DNA of 24,754 bases from JBBPYR01 sp038199755 (GCA_038199755.1 JBBPYR010000157.1:1-24754), one strand, 5' to 3'; positions 1-8,311 are shown, counted from the stretch's first letter. Notes: generated by a model from the sequence alone, not told the origin. Program-made: numbers and translations.

Positions 1-130
1 GTGGGGGGGGTGGGGGGGGGGCCACCCGGGGGCGCGCGGGTACCCTGGAATATAAACCCATTTCACAACCAAGCCCCCCCCCCCCGGGGCCCCCATCGGG
101 CCCCACCCACCAACCCCCACACCCCCCGCC
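1..130. other. Low-complexity G/C homopolymer stretch at the window edge
   Basis: The first ~50 bases are dominated by G runs. Bases ~75-130 are dominated by C runs broken by short GGGG or ACC interruptions. This is unlike the rest of the window, which has balanced composition and no long homopolymers. The likely explanation is poor consensus at a contig end or an assembly artefact. An ORF runs through it but has no recognisable protein character. I see no promoter in it for the following gene. Confidence 0.7.
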
Positions 131-163
131 CCTACGGGTTTGAAGACGAGAATGGAGCACACT

Positions 164-1747
164 ATGAGTACAACACCAACAAGGCGGCCACGCCCATTTG
201 TGCTGATCGTTATGGATGGCTGGGGTGTGAATCCGCGCAAAGAGGGCAACGCAATTGCATTGGCCCGTACCCCCAATATTGACAAATTAGCCCGCGATTG
301 GCCGCATACGACGGTCAGGACATCGGGAGAGGCCGTGGGGCTACCAGATGGACAGATGGGCAATTCTGAGGTGGGCCATCAGAACATCGGGGCGGGAAAG
401 CGCGTTTTACAGGATTATACACGTGTGAGCGAGTCTATCCGTGATGGCTCATTTTTTCAGAATGCGGCCTTGCTTAAGGCAATTGAGCATGTAAGGAAGA
501 ATCAATCACAACTGCATATCTGCGGGCTGCTCGGTAATGGTGGTGTGCATGCCCATGAGACGCATATAGAGGCTTTGTTACGGCTCGCACAGCGTCATGA
601 TATCGAACGGGTCTACATTCATGCCTTCACGGATGGGCGCGATACCTCACCAACGGGTGGCGTCGAATTTATGGAACTTTTGCAGGCACGGGCACGCGAG
701 ATCAATAGTGAGCATCCGGCCAAGATAGCGACGGTAACGGGCCGTTACTATGCGATGGATCGCGACAATCGTTGGGATCGTACGGGTGCCACCTATTTAG
801 CGATGACGCGCGCCGAGGGTCAGAAGGCGATTTCTGCGGTTGCCGCTATTCAACAAGCGTATGAGAAGAAGGTGACTGACGAATTTATTCTGCCAACGGT
901 GATCATGGAAAATGAGCAACCAGTGGGGGTTGTCAAGGCGGGCGATGCCTTAATTCACTATAACTTCCGCCCTGACCGCGCCCGCCAGTTGACAAAGGCG
1001 TTTGTGCTCGCTACCTTGCCACCGCAGGCTGAGGGGAAATTTGACCGAGGGCCACGCCTGAACGACCTGGAATATGTGATGATGACCGAATACGAAGAGG
1101 GCTTAGACGCAGATGTTGCCTATCGTGCCGATGTGGTAGACATGCCACTGGCGCGTGTAATCTCTGAAGTCGGACTGCGCCAGTTTCATACCGCCGAAAC
1201 GGAGAAATACGCCCATGTGACCTACTTCATCAATGGACGCCGCGAGACGCCTTTCCCAGGGGAAGAGCGCGGCATGGTGCCATCGCCGAAGGTGCCAACC
1301 TATGACCTGCAACCTGAGATGAGCGCGGCAGGCATCACTGATACCGCTGTCGAGCATATCCGTAGTGGTGACTATGATCTGGTGATTATGAATTATGCCA
1401 ATGCAGATATGGTTGGTCATACGGGGGTGATAGAGGCGGCGATAAAAGCGGTGGAGACGGTCGACACTGGTGTTGGGCGCGTCGTAGAGGCTACACTGGC
1501 CGTTGGCGGTGGCCTGCTGATTACCGCTGATCATGGCAATGCTGAGCAATTGATTGAATATGATACAGGCAAACCATTTACGGCCCACACCACCTTTCCG
1601 GTGCCGCTTTATCTTGTCGTGCCACAATTTGCACAGGCACACCTACGCAGCGATGGCATTTTAGCAGATGTGTCACCGACGATTTTGCAGATATTGGGTA
1701 TTCCGCAGCCAAAGGATATGACGGGCCATTCCCTTTTGGTGGTGTGA
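164..1747 (+). CDS. gpmI: 2,3-bisphosphoglycerate-independent phosphoglycerate mutase
   Basis: This cytoplasmic glycolytic and gluconeogenic enzyme interconverts 3- and 2-phosphoglycerate using two metal ions and a phosphoserine intermediate. The 527-residue product (family usually ~510) belongs to the alkaline phosphatase superfamily. Visible signatures are VMDGWG (residues 17-21, metal Asp18), GNSEVGHQNIGAG (66-78, with the expected phosphoserine nucleophile Ser68), the RPDRARQL segment, and a C-terminal ADHGNAEQ metal-binding motif. In-frame starts exist at 140 (TTG), 152 and 164. I chose ATG 164 because GGAG at 154-157 sits six bases upstream and the protein then begins just before the conserved core. 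Upstream sequence is low-complexity and may be unreliable, so the native promoter cannot be judged. The gene converges on the minus-strand operon that follows. The call is secure; only the exact start is uncertain. Confidence 0.96.
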   Translation: MSTTPTRRPRPFVLIVMDGWGVNPRKEGNAIALARTPNIDKLARDWPHTTVRTSGEAVGLPDGQMGNSEVGHQNIGAGKRVLQDYTRVSESIRDGSFFQNAALLKAIEHVRKNQSQLHICGLLGNGGVHAHETHIEALLRLAQRHDIERVYIHAFTDGRDTSPTGGVEFMELLQARAREINSEHPAKIATVTGRYYAMDRDNRWDRTGATYLAMTRAEGQKAISAVAAIQQAYEKKVTDEFILPTVIMENEQPVGVVKAGDALIHYNFRPDRARQLTKAFVLATLPPQAEGKFDRGPRLNDLEYVMMTEYEEGLDADVAYRADVVDMPLARVISEVGLRQFHTAETEKYAHVTYFINGRRETPFPGEERGMVPSPKVPTYDLQPEMSAAGITDTAVEHIRSGDYDLVIMNYANADMVGHTGVIEAAIKAVETVDTGVGRVVEATLAVGGGLLITADHGNAEQLIEYDTGKPFTAHTTFPVPLYLVVPQFAQAHLRSDGILADVSPTILQILGIPQPKDMTGHSLLVV

Positions 1748-1763
1748 GTATTACGGGCATAAC

Positions 1764-1820
1764 AAGTTATCCACATAATCAAGTTCAATATGTGGATAAC
1801 TTAGCATTAGATGTGGACAA
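1764..1820. promoter_or_regulatory. Cluster of three DnaA-box sequences
   Basis: TTATCCACA (1767-1775, plus) and TGTGGATAA (1791-1799, the same box on minus) are both perfect DnaA boxes. TGTGGACAA (1812-1820) is a third on minus with one mismatch. Box centres are 24 and 21 bp apart. The first two lie inside a 14-bp inverted repeat (arms 1764-1777 and 1789-1802, 11-nt spacer). The site sits between the convergent ends of gpmI and the next gene, so it is not an obvious promoter. It could titrate DnaA, act as a replication-control site, or serve as a hairpin terminator. The sequences are seen directly; DnaA binding is inferred. Confidence 0.65.
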
Positions 1821-1848
1821 CCGAGAAGCGATTCAACTTTAAATTCTA

Positions 1849-2865
1849 TTAGCCACTATACTCAAGTAGTGCTAGCGGTATAATTATGTACGAGCCATCT
1901 TCGAGGAGCAGGCGTGCCGCACGGGTACGAATACCAGAGGCAAATAATTGCTGATGGGCAAAGAGATAATCTATCACGCCAATTGCGCCATTATACTGCC
2001 CGCCACGCACCTGAACTTGTAGACCGGGTACTAATGCTACCTGCGCTTGATAGGCTGGTCGTAGCGGACGTATATCCTTGTCTGGCAACGAGATCAGCAG
2101 TTCAGGGAAGATGCCTTGCCGTGTGGAGGTAATGCCTGAGAGCAGTGCGAATGAGCCTTGATATTGACTCAGCAGGTTCATGATGCGTGCTGACATGGCG
2201 AGTGAGCCTAAGCCTTCAGTCAGCAGGAGGGTTAAGGCGGGCAAGCGTGCTTGCACCTGCTCTATGTTTTGATCATTGAGGAGTTCAACGAGGTCGGCAG
2301 CTAAAAAGCCTTCGAGGTCGTGTGGTGCGATGCTGCTGGCAATGATGCCGCTTACTCCCGAATGCTGTGCCTGCCGTAACATGCTAAAATTTAAAGGGCC
2401 AGGAATAACAAGAATAGCTCCGGGGGGAATGGTCTGTACTCCATATCCTGTATTTGCTGCATACCACATCGTGAGTTTTCCTGCTACCTGATTGCCCGCA
2501 CCGATTGCGCCATAGACGATAGCAGCTTGCGTTTCGATGACGATACCACCACGCGGGGTAATGCTGACGACGCGGCCATGCATGCCTGCGGGAACTGTTT
2601 GTACTCTATTCGTGTTTTCTACACCTACCTGTCCAGCATCAGTTTGTGGTTCCAGGTTGGCATTTACTGAAGGTAAAGAGAGGCGTGGCACCACATGTAT
2701 TGAATCGACAATTCTGTCACGTTCGACACGCATAATCGGCTGGTCAGGCAGCACTTCCTGACCAGGATAGACCAATGGCACGACCTTTGCACCATAGCCA
2801 CCGGGCCAGCGTTCTTTCTGTATGCGTGTGTATGGCATAACAGAGCCACTCATTGAATATGGCAT
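1849..2865 (-). CDS. Hypothetical protein with lipoyl-like and KOW-like segments, MutL-operon partner
   Basis: I do not recognise this 338-residue family. Residues ~24-49 (GAKVVPLVYPGQEVLPDQPIM) read like the hammerhead loop of a biotinyl/lipoyl-type beta-barrel. Residues ~92-131 (AGMHGRVVSITPRGGIVIE) look like a second small beta-rich domain. The middle (~150-265) is a mixed alpha/beta region with a PPGAILVIPGP stretch. Residues ~279-302 (VPGLQVQVRGGQYNGAIGVI) resemble a KOW motif. There is no signal peptide or membrane segment. It is the last gene of a three-gene minus-strand operon, 36 bases after the MutL-like ATPase. The ATG has GGGAGG eight bases upstream, so the start is solid. Its conserved-looking linkage suggests it works with that ATPase, but its reaction is unknown. 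Confidence 0.75.
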   Translation of the reverse strand: MPYSMSGSVMPYTRIQKERWPGGYGAKVVPLVYPGQEVLPDQPIMRVERDRIVDSIHVVPRLSLPSVNANLEPQTDAGQVGVENTNRVQTVPAGMHGRVVSITPRGGIVIETQAAIVYGAIGAGNQVAGKLTMWYAANTGYGVQTIPPGAILVIPGPLNFSMLRQAQHSGVSGIIASSIAPHDLEGFLAADLVELLNDQNIEQVQARLPALTLLLTEGLGSLAMSARIMNLLSQYQGSFALLSGITSTRQGIFPELLISLPDKDIRPLRPAYQAQVALVPGLQVQVRGGQYNGAIGVIDYLFAHQQLFASGIRTRAARLLLEDGSYIIIPLALLEYSG

Positions 2866-2901
2866 AGCACAAACCTCCCCTTCCCTTCCCCAAAGCGAAT
2901 G

Positions 2902-4815
2902 TTATGCTCCTAACGCCTGTGCCCATTGCAGTAGGCGCGCCTGTCGTTCTTGCTCGTTGCTCGGCAGAACAAAGGGGCGTCCCCGTGCATCGACAATTAG
3001 ACCTACTAAGCCACCATCGATCTCTTCCGCAGCGCGGGCACGCTCCCCTGGTCCAAGCCCAACGTCCACGCCAGGGGCAGGGAAGAGTGAGAGTAGTGCT
3101 TGTTCGTTGAGATGTAATGGGATAACCTCGATGGTGCCACCCATCACATCAACCTGCTGTTGCCGTCCATTGGTATATTCGACGCCGACACGCAATGCCA
3201 GTTTGCCCGGCTGCACATCACCAAAGGGAATCACGCAGGTGCCCAGACGATGCGTTACCGCGTCATTCTCATTTACCTGTACAGCGGCCACTGGCGAGAC
3301 AGTGGCGACCGCGCCGAGTTGCGGGATCAGCATGGCGTAATCCAGCACCATAGAGGTGACACCCTGGGGCTGCAAGGCATCAAGCAATATATGTACCACC
3401 TGCCCATATTTGGGTGCGTGGGCGAGAACGCCACCTGTTGCCAGAATAAGGTCTGCATCAAGCCACTCGATTTTGTTTCCCCTCGCCGCCTCTACTGTCA
3501 AAATAATCGCTTCACGGGCAAAAGCCTGGCAAATCTGTAGCTCATGATCACTGGTAGGAATAATTTGCGGATGCAACATCTGATTCACGACGAACTGGCG
3601 TATCTCATCCTCGCTTGACTGAAAGGGAAGCCAGCGCAAAATACGCTGTATGCCGACTCGTTGCAGAATGGTCCCGATACCGGAACCGACGCCGATGCCA
3701 GCATTGACCTTGGGAATAAACTCTCCCTGCTCCCCGGCAAGCATAACCGAGGTGGCGTTGCTGCCAACATCTACAGCAGTGACATTCATGGCATATTGCT
3801 GTGCCAGGAAGCGGACGAGGCTGCTCAATGAGGTTGCGGTGGCGACAGGAGTGGCATTGGTCCAGGAGGCTAGTGTCTTATATCCAGGAATGGTTTGGAT
3901 AACATGGCGTTCATGTAACGTGCCAGCGGCGATACTGATGGAGCCGAGTTGCTCTTGTGAGACAAGAGACTCAACACGGGTGACATCGGCGACCCCTGAG
4001 AGCATACGGCGTGTCGCATCAACATATTGTGCTGCTCCCGCATATAAGACCGACCAGTGAGGCTGTATGGCTTGTGAAGCGGTGGCTTGTGGGTCTGCGC
4101 CCTGCGCCTGTGGTGAGGCGTTGCGCTCTTTAGCGGCGTTTATAAGTAATTGGCATGCTTCCTGCAAGGGAATTGCGCCAGCGGGTCCGTCGGCCATGCC
4201 CACAATGAGTGCGGCATGTGGCTGTAGGTCACGGACACGGCCAAGCTGTCGCTCCCATTCCATGGCGATGCGGTCTTGATTCCACGTGCCTCTGCTGGCA
4301 GGAATGGGTGTTTGGCCAGCGTTGACCGCAATAGCTGTGTTGGCTGTGGCGGCACTAAATGCAGGTGCTGGTAGTGTCTGCATATCGACATACAAGCCGG
4401 AGGCGGCTTGCATTGCCAAGGCTTCAATGGCAGGGCTGACCGCGCCCAACACGAGCATCCGTAAGGGACCACCCGCGCTGACCGTGGCAATGAACACATC
4501 AACACCATCACCATTGTCCTGTTCAGGAGAGATGATATGTGTATCAGCGAGGATGCGACGGCCAGTAATCGACTCAATGACCTGCACTGCCTGGGTGATG
4601 CCCGCGGTAATATCGCCTTGCTGCGCACCGTTGCTGCTATTGACCGTGGGTGCTTCTCCTAAGGCCATCAAACGATATTGACCTTCGACCAGGCCCAGCA
4701 ACGAGACTTTGGTGAAAGTGCTTCCGCAATCAGCTACCAGAAGCGAGTTCGCGGAAGCCATGCGTGCATTCGCGCTTGACTCTGTTTCGCCGTCTGAGAA
4801 TGGTTGTGTATACAT
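2902..4815 (-). CDS. MutL/GlmL-family actin-fold ATPase
   Basis: The 637-residue product matches the MutL/GlmL family (glutamate mutase accessory, ASKHA fold). An N-terminal phosphate-1 loop (LLVADCGSTFTKVSLL, ~25-40), a second phosphate loop (AVDVGSNATSVMLA, ~347-360) and an adenosine-type motif (LILATGGVLAHAP, ~456-468) give the actin/Hsp70-like ATP site. The C-terminal GGLVGLIVDARGRPF stretch is characteristic of the family. In clostridia, GlmL accompanies the B12-dependent glutamate mutase GlmES, but no mutase or cobalamin-binding subunit is present here. The gene starts at an ATG with GGAGAAGG nine bases upstream and follows the zinc-ribbon gene after 21 bases, so the two are probably cotranscribed. 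It may instead be a cytoskeletal-like or chaperone ATPase. The family call is good; the role is unresolved. Confidence 0.85.
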   Translation of the reverse strand: MYTQPFSDGETESSANARMASANSLLVADCGSTFTKVSLLGLVEGQYRLMALGEAPTVNSSNGAQQGDITAGITQAVQVIESITGRRILADTHIISPEQDNGDGVDVFIATVSAGGPLRMLVLGAVSPAIEALAMQAASGLYVDMQTLPAPAFSAATANTAIAVNAGQTPIPASRGTWNQDRIAMEWERQLGRVRDLQPHAALIVGMADGPAGAIPLQEACQLLINAAKERNASPQAQGADPQATASQAIQPHWSVLYAGAAQYVDATRRMLSGVADVTRVESLVSQEQLGSISIAAGTLHERHVIQTIPGYKTLASWTNATPVATATSLSSLVRFLAQQYAMNVTAVDVGSNATSVMLAGEQGEFIPKVNAGIGVGSGIGTILQRVGIQRILRWLPFQSSEDEIRQFVVNQMLHPQIIPTSDHELQICQAFAREAIILTVEAARGNKIEWLDADLILATGGVLAHAPKYGQVVHILLDALQPQGVTSMVLDYAMLIPQLGAVATVSPVAAVQVNENDAVTHRLGTCVIPFGDVQPGKLALRVGVEYTNGRQQQVDVMGGTIEVIPLHLNEQALLSLFPAPGVDVGLGPGERARAAEEIDGGLVGLIVDARGRPFVLPSNEQERQARLLQWAQALGA

Positions 4816-4836
4816 TGTGGGTATCCTTCTCCTCTA

Positions 4837-6717
4837 TTATGAACGGGAGAGCCAGCTACGAATTGCTTCAAAAAGATTACGCTTCGCCGGTTTTGCGTTG
4901 GGTGACTGCTCATTGCCCATTGCTGATCTGCCTTGATTCCCCATATTTGCTGCATTTGGTGGGTACTGGTACTGGTTCGGCCCAAAGTTTTGCATCCCAG
5001 GCTGTTGATTCCCCATGTTTGGAGGGGGCATCAGCGGTGGATTGCCCATGGGATAATTGCCAGCGGGATAGTTACCGGATGGCGCATTGCCTGGAGAATA
5101 ATTGCCAGCGGGATACATACTTGGAGCGGGGGGCGTGCCCATTGGGGAGTTCCCTGGACCTTGCATGCCGCTGTTGCCACCTTGATATGCTTCTTGCATG
5201 TATCCTGACGGTGGTTGTGGTGGCTGCTGTTGTGGCATGTTGGCAGGACCTTGTGCGGGCTGTGCTGATTGCATGTTGCCCATATTGCCATAGGGCGGTA
5301 TGGCTTGTTGTGGATTGCCCATCGGTGGCATCGTTGGTGGGCTACCCTGTGGCCCTTGCTGCCCTGGATAGCCCTGTGGGGTCGGTGGGAAGTTGGGTGT
5401 GGTAGAGGCAACCCCGAGCATTGAGGCAAACACGTTGGCGGCCACCTCGCTGCCTTCGTTCGGTGCCATCTCGCTGCGCGGGCGACTGGGCACACGCATA
5501 TTTTCGCTACGCGGTGGTACTGGATATGCTGGTCGTTGCTGACCAATTTGGCCACTCGGTCCGCTCTGGTTGGAACCCTGTGGCATAGGCGATTGTCCTC
5601 CCTCGTTCTGGCGCAACCAGGGTGGGAGCGAGTTCATATCAATAAAGGAGGAGGCCGGGATGGGATGCTGAGGGTTAGAAGGTATCTGCCCGTTATTTCC
5701 TTGCCAGCCTACGTTCATTGGCGGTGCCTGGGGTGCTTGTTGGCCTTGTGGAGCTGGCGTAAATGCTGATGCAGCTGGTGGCCTCTGGCTTTCTTCACGC
5801 ATCCACTGCGGTAACGCACTCTGGTCAATCAAGGAGGAAGCTGGCAATGGGCCACCTTGTCCAGCTTGCTGTTTCATCCAATTTGGCAGCGATTGTGGAT
5901 CAATGAGATCGTGGGCCGACAGGTTTTGTCCTGCGGCTTGCGGTGCTTGGAATGGATCTGTTGAAGGTGGCATGCCTGGCACCTGCTGTGGAAAGGCTGA
6001 CGATGGGGTAGAAGGCCCAGAATATGCTGGTGGCCCTTGCATGTTCTTCATCCAATCAGGCATGGCATCTGCTTGAATTAAGCTGGCTGCGGAGATAGGG
6101 CGTTGACCGTCGTGGGGCGCAGCTTCCTGATCCTGTCGCATCCAAGGCGGCAATGCCTGCTCGTCAACGAGCGAATTAGCGGCAATACCGCTATTCATGT
6201 TTTCCTGGCCTGTAAAAAAGCTTTCGTCAGTATTAGGCGCAGCATAGGAAGCTGGGCGTAATGTATGTTGTGCTTGTGGCGTCTCGGGATTATTGATTGG
6301 TGCTTGTGCGGCTGCTCCCTTTTCTCCTACCGAGCGCAACCAACTGGGGAGCGCGTTGTCATCGATCAGGTCGGAGGCGTGAAAAATCGGTGGCGGGCTC
6401 TCTTGCTCCGACTGCTGGTACTGGTTGTCGCTCTTTGTGCTGCTGTCACCCAGTTGGCCCGAAAGGGGGTGCCTGTTATTGTTCCGGTCGCCAAAGTCGC
6501 TATTGCTCTGGTTTTCTGAGGTGAATGGTGTGCTACCCGCGTTGCCAGAACTCCCTGCTTCTCCCATGTCCGACCGTAATGACTCTAACCATGCTGGGAG
6601 GGCGGGTTGTTCCAAGTTTCCCCCATTCGCCCCCATTTGTGTTAGCAAAATACCACACCTTTGACAATGTATCGTACCCGCAGGATTGTTTGTCCCACAA
6701 CGGTTACACGTAATCAC
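4837..6717 (-). CDS. Zinc-ribbon protein with seven LPxW repeats and a Pro/Gly/Met/Gln-rich tail
   Basis: The product is ~626 residues. An N-terminal zinc ribbon (CNRCG...CQRCG, Cys4, 7, 18, 21) is followed by seven spaced copies of a short motif, roughly [SDA]-L-[IV]-D-x3-[LM]-P-x-W-[ML]-[RKE]. The P-x-W cores lie near residues 40, 123, 189, 219, 277, 302 and 364. The linkers are low-complexity and probably disordered. The second half is rich in Pro, Gly, Met, Asn and Gln, with an NYPAGNYPMGN-like repeat, and ends in a short amphipathic helix (NLFEAIRSWLSR). There are no membrane segments. I chose GTG 6717 because GGAG lies just upstream and the zinc ribbon starts at once; ATG 6750 is possible. 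It is the first gene of the operon with the MutL-like ATPase. It resembles a scaffold with repeated docking peptides; this is inference. Confidence 0.8.
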   Translation of the reverse strand: MITCNRCGTNNPAGTIHCQRCGILLTQMGANGGNLEQPALPAWLESLRSDMGEAGSSGNAGSTPFTSENQSNSDFGDRNNNRHPLSGQLGDSSTKSDNQYQQSEQESPPPIFHASDLIDDNALPSWLRSVGEKGAAAQAPINNPETPQAQHTLRPASYAAPNTDESFFTGQENMNSGIAANSLVDEQALPPWMRQDQEAAPHDGQRPISAASLIQADAMPDWMKNMQGPPAYSGPSTPSSAFPQQVPGMPPSTDPFQAPQAAGQNLSAHDLIDPQSLPNWMKQQAGQGGPLPASSLIDQSALPQWMREESQRPPAASAFTPAPQGQQAPQAPPMNVGWQGNNGQIPSNPQHPIPASSFIDMNSLPPWLRQNEGGQSPMPQGSNQSGPSGQIGQQRPAYPVPPRSENMRVPSRPRSEMAPNEGSEVAANVFASMLGVASTTPNFPPTPQGYPGQQGPQGSPPTMPPMGNPQQAIPPYGNMGNMQSAQPAQGPANMPQQQPPQPPSGYMQEAYQGGNSGMQGPGNSPMGTPPAPSMYPAGNYSPGNAPSGNYPAGNYPMGNPPLMPPPNMGNQQPGMQNFGPNQYQYPPNAANMGNQGRSAMGNEQSPNAKPAKRNLFEAIRSWLSRS

Positions 6718-6783
6718 TTTGCTCCTCACTTTCGCCAGTCCTCGGCTCATTGGCTCTCTGAATAAGAATAATACATGTTGATA

Positions 6784-6792
6784 TGATACAAT
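6784..6792 (+). promoter_or_regulatory. Candidate extended -10 promoter for the RusA-like gene
   Basis: TGATACAAT (TGn extension plus TACAAT at 6787-6792) lies ~60 bases before the plus-strand start, in an A+T-rich divergent region shared with the LPxW operon. No good -35 is visible. Confidence 0.35.
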
Positions 6793-6853
6793 ACCCACAA
6801 CAACAGTCATCCAAAAGTACTATGCCCGCCTTACTGATGGATAAGGAGCCATT

Positions 6854-7294
6854 ATGCCTGAGCAATCTACAAAAAGACCGGCGCGCCTTTGCTTACAGCT
6901 TCCATTACCACCAAGTATTAATGAGCAATATGCTACTGTTGATGGACATCGTGTCAGCACGGTCGTTGCACGTCGCTTTAAAAAGCAGGTGCTAGAGGTG
7001 CTGGCGACTCTTGAACGGCAGGGAGTTCTTCATGAGGAACTCCGTCAACACTTCCGTCAAGGCTATCTGGCTCTATTTCTCGATTTTTTCTTCACGACAC
7101 CGCTCAAGCGGGACCTGGATGGAGGTCTCAAGATTACGCAAGATGCGCTGTGCGAGGGACTGGGCCTCAATGATAATCGCGTTGTGGACATTCACTTGAG
7201 CAAACATATAGACCCCTTGCATCCTCATCTCTATGTTGAGCTAGAGGCTATCGCCGATTGGCAGTTTGACAAGGAGTATATCATCTTAACATGA
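6854..7294 (+). CDS. RusA-family Holliday junction endonuclease
   Basis: At 146 residues this fits the RusA family (~120-140), dimeric metal-dependent nucleases that resolve Holliday junctions. The N-terminal LPLPPSINEQY (residues 16-26) is the usual family opening. The active-site region RDLDGGLKITQDAL...GLNDNRVVDIHLSK (86-117) provides Asp87, Asp89 and Lys93 in the same D-x-D-x3-K spacing as E. coli RusA Asp70/Asp72/Lys76, with Asp107 near the place of Asp91. The ATG has AAGGAG five bases upstream. RusA genes are often phage-borne, but I see no phage genes around it, so it may be a domesticated chromosomal resolvase. It is followed on the same strand by the DUF92 gene after 117 bases. The family is confident; its cellular role relative to RuvC is unknown. 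Confidence 0.88.
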   Translation: MPEQSTKRPARLCLQLPLPPSINEQYATVDGHRVSTVVARRFKKQVLEVLATLERQGVLHEELRQHFRQGYLALFLDFFFTTPLKRDLDGGLKITQDALCEGLGLNDNRVVDIHLSKHIDPLHPHLYVELEAIADWQFDKEYIILT

Positions 7295-7369
7295 GCGCAT
7301 GCACACAAAATTACTATGCCCTCGACATCTTTCTATACCTTCTTTAGAATAAAACTGATTATAACTGAG

Positions 7370-7382
7370 TTCTGTAACAGAA
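7370..7382. promoter_or_regulatory. Short palindrome TTCTGTAACAGAA upstream of the DUF92 gene
   Basis: This is a perfect 6-1-6 dyad 30 bases before the DUF92 start, directly adjoining a TATACA hexamer (7384-7389). It could be a repressor operator. It was found by eye and has no known regulator match. Confidence 0.3.
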
Positions 7383-7411
7383 TATACATTAATTTCTAGA
7401 GGTACTATGAT

Positions 7412-8311
7412 ATGTCATTACGTCCACTACGGATTCTAGCAGGCCTTTTACTGAGTACACTTATCGGTATCGCGGCCTATCGTAGGCGTTCGTTGAGTCG
7501 CAGTGGTATCGCGGGGGCGACGATTAGCGGTACGGCGACCTTCGGTTTCGGCGGTTGGTCGTGGGGCCTCTCCTTGATTTTTTTCTTTCTTTCGTCTAGT
7601 GTGCTCTCGCACTTCCGCGAAGGTGACAAGGCGCGGACTGCCGCCGATAAGTTTAGCAAGGGTGGGCAGCGCGATCTTGCGCAGGCTATGGCAAATGGTG
7701 GTATGGCGACGCTCCTTTCCTTGGGCTATGGCCTGACTCCAGCGGGAAAGACACGTACCCTGCTCGCAGCTGGCTATGTTGGTGCCTTAGCCACCGCGAC
7801 TGCCGATACCTGGGCTACGGAACTGGGTGTGCTCAGCAAGCAGCCGCCACGCTTGATTACAACTGGCAAACTCACCTCCCCCGGCACGTCGGGCGGTATT
7901 ACGCTCCTCGGCACGGGTGCGAGTGTGGCGGGCGCGCTAGCGTTGGGAATGTGGTTCTGGCTACTACGCTGGGTTGAACGCCAACTAGCTGCGGTTGTGG
8001 GCCATGACCAGCAAGAACAGGCCTCTCAGGAGATGGGCATCTCTGCAACATCCGTGCTTGCGGTTGTCAGTGGCCTGACGGGTGCTTTGTTCGATAGCCT
8101 TTTGGGGGCGACGGTGCAGGCGATGTATTATTGCCCAGCCTGTGCTAAGGAGACGGAACGACGCGTTCATCGTTGTGGTACGCCGACGCACTCCCTGCGC
8201 GGTGTGTCGTGGGTTGATAATGATGTGGTGAATTTTCTGGCGACGCTGGTGGGCAGCGTGGTAGCACTGCTATGTGCCCAAATACACCAAAAACTTCACT
8301 CGAAGAGGTAA
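7412..8311 (+). CDS. DUF92 (VTE6-like) integral membrane protein
   Basis: This 299-residue polytopic membrane protein matches DUF92. It shows the signature stretch ATATADTWATELGVLS, then PRLITTGKLTSPGTSGGITLLGT, and a C-terminal CPxC...HRCG...GVSWVDNDVVNFLATLVGS. The plant member VTE6 is a phytyl-phosphate kinase, and other bacterial members are uncharacterised, so a role in polyprenyl phosphate metabolism is possible but unproven. The N-terminus is hydrophobic, and several further helices flank a loop containing the charged DKARTAADKFSKGGQRD segment. ATG 7412 has AGAGG about ten bases upstream. Its last 16 bases overlap the end of the convergent restriction endonuclease gene. No terminator separates them, so read-through would make antisense RNA. 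Confidence 0.87.
   Translation: MSLRPLRILAGLLLSTLIGIAAYRRRSLSRSGIAGATISGTATFGFGGWSWGLSLIFFFLSSSVLSHFREGDKARTAADKFSKGGQRDLAQAMANGGMATLLSLGYGLTPAGKTRTLLAAGYVGALATATADTWATELGVLSKQPPRLITTGKLTSPGTSGGITLLGTGASVAGALALGMWFWLLRWVERQLAAVVGHDQQEQASQEMGISATSVLAVVSGLTGALFDSLLGATVQAMYYCPACAKETERRVHRCGTPTHSLRGVSWVDNDVVNFLATLVGSVVALLCAQIHQKLHSKR

Noticed and set aside
1..282. 93-residue plus-strand ORF
   Set aside because: Its first half is translated homopolymer runs and its second half is an out-of-frame shadow of gpmI.
1103..1642. 179-residue minus-strand ORF
   Set aside because: It lies wholly inside the confidently called gpmI and has no recognisable domain or ribosome binding site.
1764..1820. A full replication origin (oriC)
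   Set aside because: Only three boxes are present, with no dnaA or dnaN gene and no marked A+T unwinding element; kept only as a DnaA-box cluster.
5031..5555. 174-residue ORF within the LPxW protein gene
   Set aside because: It is an alternate frame of the low-complexity Pro/Gly-rich region; the zinc ribbon and repeats define the real frame.
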